Below are positions 61,688-64,000 of a DNA stretch of 64,000 bases, one piece after another. Where the stretch lies: NCBI GenBank assembly GCA_027449125.1, contig DAIDME010000089.1:62001-126000 (forward strand), written 5' to 3'. The stretch is from Solirubrobacterales bacterium. GTDB lineage: Bacteria; Actinomycetota; Thermoleophilia; Solirubrobacterales; Solirubrobacteraceae. A model generated the notes under the pieces. It did no database searches, was not told the origin of the DNA, and saw only the letters and a program-made list of their open reading frames with translations. Positions within the stretch are counted from its first letter, which is position 1. Each line of letters begins with the position of its first letter. A program made the translations under genes and the position numbers.

Positions 61688-62860
61688 CTACTCGGCACAG
61701 CCCTCGGTGCTGACCGCACGGAAGCGCGCGCGCGCCCGCCGCAGCTCGCGCCGGACGACGCTGTCGGGTACCGCGAGGCCGCTTGGCGCGTCGGCGGGAG
61801 CGTTTGTGATCTCGGCGAAGATCGTGCCGATCACGCGCCCGGCGCCGTCCACCAGGGGCCCGCCGGAGTTGCCTGGGCGCACCAGGCCGCGGACCGAGCT
61901 GATCAGCCGCACGGTGGGGTTGCCGTAGGCGTTGGTGGTGTTGGTCGTCTGCGTCTGGCCGAGCCGTGCGGGCTGCACGTCGAAGGGGCCGTCGAGCGGG
62001 AAGCCGAGGATGGCGCCGGACTCCCCTACGGCCGGCCCGCTGGCCAGCCGTAGGACCGGAGCGCTCAGGCCGGCGACGCGCAGCACCGCGATGTCGTTGT
62101 GCGGGTCAAACAGCACGACCGTCGCCGGCAGCGCCGGTCCCGCGCCGCCATCCTGCACCGTGGTGTAGCGCTCCCCGGCGACGACGTGCGCGTTGGTCAC
62201 GACCACCCCCGGCGCGGCCACCCAGCCGCTGCCCTCGATCCCCAGGTTGCAGGCGGTCCCAAGGACACGCACGACCGACGCCGACGCGGCGTTCACGCCG
62301 GCGGCGGCGAGAATCGCCGGGTTGGGCGCCGGCACGTTGGCGACGCGGCCGGTCACGTTGGGCAGCGGGTCGATCCGGCCGAGCGCGTTGAGGATCGGGC
62401 CCGACGGCGGCAGGGCCCGGTCGAGCGTCCGCAGGATCAGCGATCCGGCGATGCTGCGGCGCACGCCGGCCGGCAGGCTGAACTGGCTGCTGGCCTGCAG
62501 CATGGCGGCGCCGGCGATCCACGCCAGCCCGAGGCCGACGCACGCGGTCAGCACCATTCCCAGAAGCCCGTCGACGATCCGCAGCCCGGGCAGCCACATG
62601 AAGCGCCGCAGGCGCCGTGCGAAGCCCTCACAGACCGCCGCGACCACCCCGCCGAGGAGAATCGCGCCGCCGAGGCTGACCAGCGCCGCGTACGGCGAGC
62701 GCGCCCCGTGCGAGAGCAGCAGCGGCGCCAGCCGTGAGCCGATCAGCGCACCGGCGGCGAAACCGGCGAGCGCCGCCGCGCCCACCAGGAATCCGCGGGC
62801 GAAGCCCTGCAGCGCCATCAGCGCCACCAGCGCGATTATCACCAGGTCGGCGGTGGTCAT
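61688..62860 (-). CDS. MarP-type membrane-anchored serine protease
   Basis: 390 aa. N-terminal 150 residues are a CvpA-like four-helix membrane domain; then a chymotrypsin-like protease: His in VVVTNAHVVAGE, Asp in FDPHNDIAVLRV, Ser in GLVRPGNSGGPLVDG. Cysteines at GTACNLGIEG and in the C-terminal EGCAE could form the disulfide described for M. tuberculosis MarP, where it supports acid resistance. Hairpin copy 6 lies inside the coding region. Confidence 0.93.
   Translation of the reverse strand: MTTADLVIIALVALMALQGFARGFLVGAAALAGFAAGALIGSRLAPLLLSHGARSPYAALVSLGGAILLGGVVAAVCEGFARRLRRFMWLPGLRIVDGLLGMVLTACVGLGLAWIAGAAMLQASSQFSLPAGVRRSIAGSLILRTLDRALPPSGPILNALGRIDPLPNVTGRVANVPAPNPAILAAAGVNAASASVVRVLGTACNLGIEGSGWVAAPGVVVTNAHVVAGERYTTVQDGGAGPALPATVVLFDPHNDIAVLRVAGLSAPVLRLASGPAVGESGAILGFPLDGPFDVQPARLGQTQTTNTTNAYGNPTVRLISSVRGLVRPGNSGGPLVDGAGRVIGTIFAEITNAPADAPSGLAVPDSVVRRELRRARARFRAVSTEGCAE
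62026..62053. repeat. GGCC-AGCG-GGCC hairpin, copy 6 (inside marP-like gene)
   Basis: A 12-bp stem with one C-A mismatch and CGCT loop (62026-62037 with 62042-62053). It encodes LASGPAVG. This is the one copy that is not near a gene junction. Confidence 0.5.
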
Positions 62861-62902
62861 GCAGCGGGAGCTTACCCGCGAGACATTTGCCGCACGCGGC
62901 GG

Positions 62903-63505
62903 CTAGAGATCCAGCGAAACGTCGGAGGGCTTCGAGCCGCCCGGCGTGTAGACCTGGAGCATCAGCGGCCGGTTGGAGTAGACGCTCTCAGGCAGGTCGA
63001 ACAGGACCAGGTCGCCCATCGTCGACATCGATGCGGGGATGCTTCCGTCAGCCGGCTCGGTGCCGTTAGGCCCGAGCACCTGCGAGGTCCAGGCGAACGG
63101 GTTGACGTTCGCGTTGAGCTTCACCGGGTAGAAGATCTGGCCGTCGGAGGCGAACAGGCGAAACTTGTCAGCGCTGCGAACGTACCGGCTGGTCTGGTTC
63201 TTGGCCCAGAGGAACACCCCGAACCAGAACTGGTTGGGGCCCAGCTGCTGAGCGTTCTTGACCCCGGCCAGGTACTGCACGTCGGAGTAGTTGAACGGGT
63301 TGAGCTGGCGCGAGACCTGGACCTGGTAGGTGACCGGGCCGGACCAGAAGTAGGGCTCGGCACCGTTGGCCAGCTCCACCGCGGTCACGTTGTGTGGTCT
63401 GGCGGGCCGGGTCGAGATCGCGCAGCCGCTGACGCCGACCGCGACGACGCCGGCGAGCAGCAGCTGTGCCACGCGCGGCAGGCGCTTGGTCGGCGGGAGT
63501 CTCAC
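62903..63505 (-). CDS. Putative lipoprotein
   Basis: 200 aa. Starts MRLPPTKRLPRVAQLLLAGVVAVGVSGC with a lipobox VSGC at about residue 28, so it is likely lipid-anchored after signal peptidase II. Mature part is aromatic-rich with no family I recognise. The GTG start is followed by the same -10 close upstream (TATAGA at 63521-63516), suggesting a leaderless transcript. Lies downstream of the SRPBCC gene, 26 bases apart. Confidence 0.7.
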   Translation of the reverse strand: MRLPPTKRLPRVAQLLLAGVVAVGVSGCAISTRPARPHNVTAVELANGAEPYFWSGPVTYQVQVSRQLNPFNYSDVQYLAGVKNAQQLGPNQFWFGVFLWAKNQTSRYVRSADKFRLFASDGQIFYPVKLNANVNPFAWTSQVLGPNGTEPADGSIPASMSTMGDLVLFDLPESVYSNRPLMLQVYTPGGSKPSDVSLDL

Positions 63506-63515
63506 GGCTGCGCAG

Positions 63516-63521
63516 TCTATA
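63516..63521 (-). promoter_or_regulatory. Candidate -10 box of the lipoprotein gene
   Basis: TATAGA on the minus strand ends 10 bases before the GTG at 63505, giving a leader of about 4 bases. No -35 or Shine-Dalgarno is seen. Confidence 0.35.
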
Positions 63522-63531
63522 GAGCCGGCGC

Positions 63532-64000
63532 TCAGCGCGCGGCGATAGAAGGTCGGGCGCCACGCATGCGGTTCTCCTCGAGAATGGCCCGCAGGCGCCT
63601 GAGCGACCGTTTGGCCTTGCGCCTGAACCAGCTGCGGCCGCCGAGGCTCTCACGGATCACGTCGGAGAGCACGTGCGGGTCGGTCTCGAACGTGTAGGCG
63701 ACCCGCGTCACGCCCGGCTGCGGCTCGGACAGCTCGTAGGTGCCGATCATCTTGACGCGGTTGAACTTACCGCCGCGTCCGCGCTCCACGAGCCTCGCCG
63801 GCGCCCGCAGCTCGGCGAAGGTCATGTCGGCCCAGGCGAAGCGGTTGAGCGGCGCCTTCACGCGGAAGCGCGCGCCGGCCCCCTGTCCGTAGCTCTCCTC
63901 GCGGGTCAGGCGCCAGTCCACCAGGTAGTGATCCGTGAACTCGGCGTGGTTGGCGATGTCGGCCAGGTACTCGAAGACCTGCTCGGCCGGACGCGCGATG
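63532..64000 (-). CDS. SRPBCC-family (polyketide cyclase/START-like) protein, cut by window edge
   Basis: The frame is open to the right edge, so the N-terminus is missing. About 155 residues are visible, beginning IARPAEQVFEYLADIANHAEFTDHYL, the typical SRPBCC start, followed by beta-rich sequence (FRVKAPLNRFAWADMTFAEL, GTYELSEPQPGVTRVAYTFETDP) and ending in a basic helix (SWFRRKAKRSLRRLRAILEEN). Ligand unknown; such proteins bind lipids or polyketides. Confidence 0.8.
   Translation of the reverse strand, partial: IARPAEQVFEYLADIANHAEFTDHYLVDWRLTREESYGQGAGARFRVKAPLNRFAWADMTFAELRAPARLVERGRGGKFNRVKMIGTYELSEPQPGVTRVAYTFETDPHVLSDVIRESLGGRSWFRRKAKRSLRRLRAILEENRMRGARPSIAAR

Noticed and set aside
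1-64000. CRISPR arrays, tRNA genes and rRNA genes
   Set aside because: No regularly spaced direct repeats, no foldable cloverleaf with a TΨC-like GGTTCGA segment and no rRNA signatures were seen in the gaps; small features could still be missed by eye.

Overview
The window looks like a chromosomal segment of a high-GC actinobacterium, most likely from the Thermoleophilia (Solirubrobacterales and relatives). That placement is an inference from GC-rich codon use, frequent GTG/TTG starts, several apparently leaderless promoters, a GuaB3-type IMP dehydrogenase, a MarP-type protease, an FxsA protein, a CysO-type cysteine pathway and a WS/DGAT acyltransferase. I see no rRNA, tRNA, prophage, transposase or CRISPR array. 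The gene content is mostly core metabolism and information processing, with a looser accessory stretch at about 26-37 kb.

Left part (1-21.8 kb). The left edge cuts cytochrome c oxidase subunit II. Divergent from it run a PAP2-type phosphatase, a UPF0104 membrane protein and thioredoxin reductase. A long series of mostly minus-strand genes follows (transcribed right to left): RNase PH, RdgB, a CDF transporter, HU, OMP decarboxylase, a PfkB kinase, GuaB3, GuaA, L13, S9, GlmM, a GNAT, the NAD(P)HX repair enzyme Nnr, alanine racemase, a CCA-adding/HD enzyme, a HIT protein and a cold-shock protein. Several of these overlap by a few bases and probably form operons.

Middle (21.8-39 kb). A zinc-motif protein and a DUF1802 protein face a complete CysO-dependent cysteine module: rhodanese-ThiF activating enzyme, CysO, CysM-like synthase and JAMM peptidase. 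Then come a DipZ-like thioredoxin-fold protein, a ferritin-like secreted protein, a metallophosphoesterase, IspH, WS/DGAT, a SufT-like protein, STAS, GNAT/TetR, FxsA and several hypotheticals. Three large intergenic gaps here each hold a copy of a hairpin-rich inverted-repeat element of about 110-133 bp, which I could not match to any known family. This is the most novel-looking signal in the window.

Right part (37.7-64 kb). Glutamate synthase (gltB-gltD), an ECF sigma factor overlapping a methylated-DNA methyltransferase, a YihY protein, a fhs-fchA-addB-addA cluster (one-carbon metabolism next to recombinational repair), an M20 peptidase, a b561-like membrane protein divergent from an OmpR/EnvZ-type two-component pair, topoisomerase III, a MarP-like protease, a lipoprotein and a truncated SRPBCC protein. 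A second signal crosses the whole window: a 12-mer palindrome (GGCC-AGCG-GGCC) forms strong hairpins at six places, five of them at gene junctions. A third is an 18-bp promoter-like motif shared by trxB, cysM and the CysO-activating gene.
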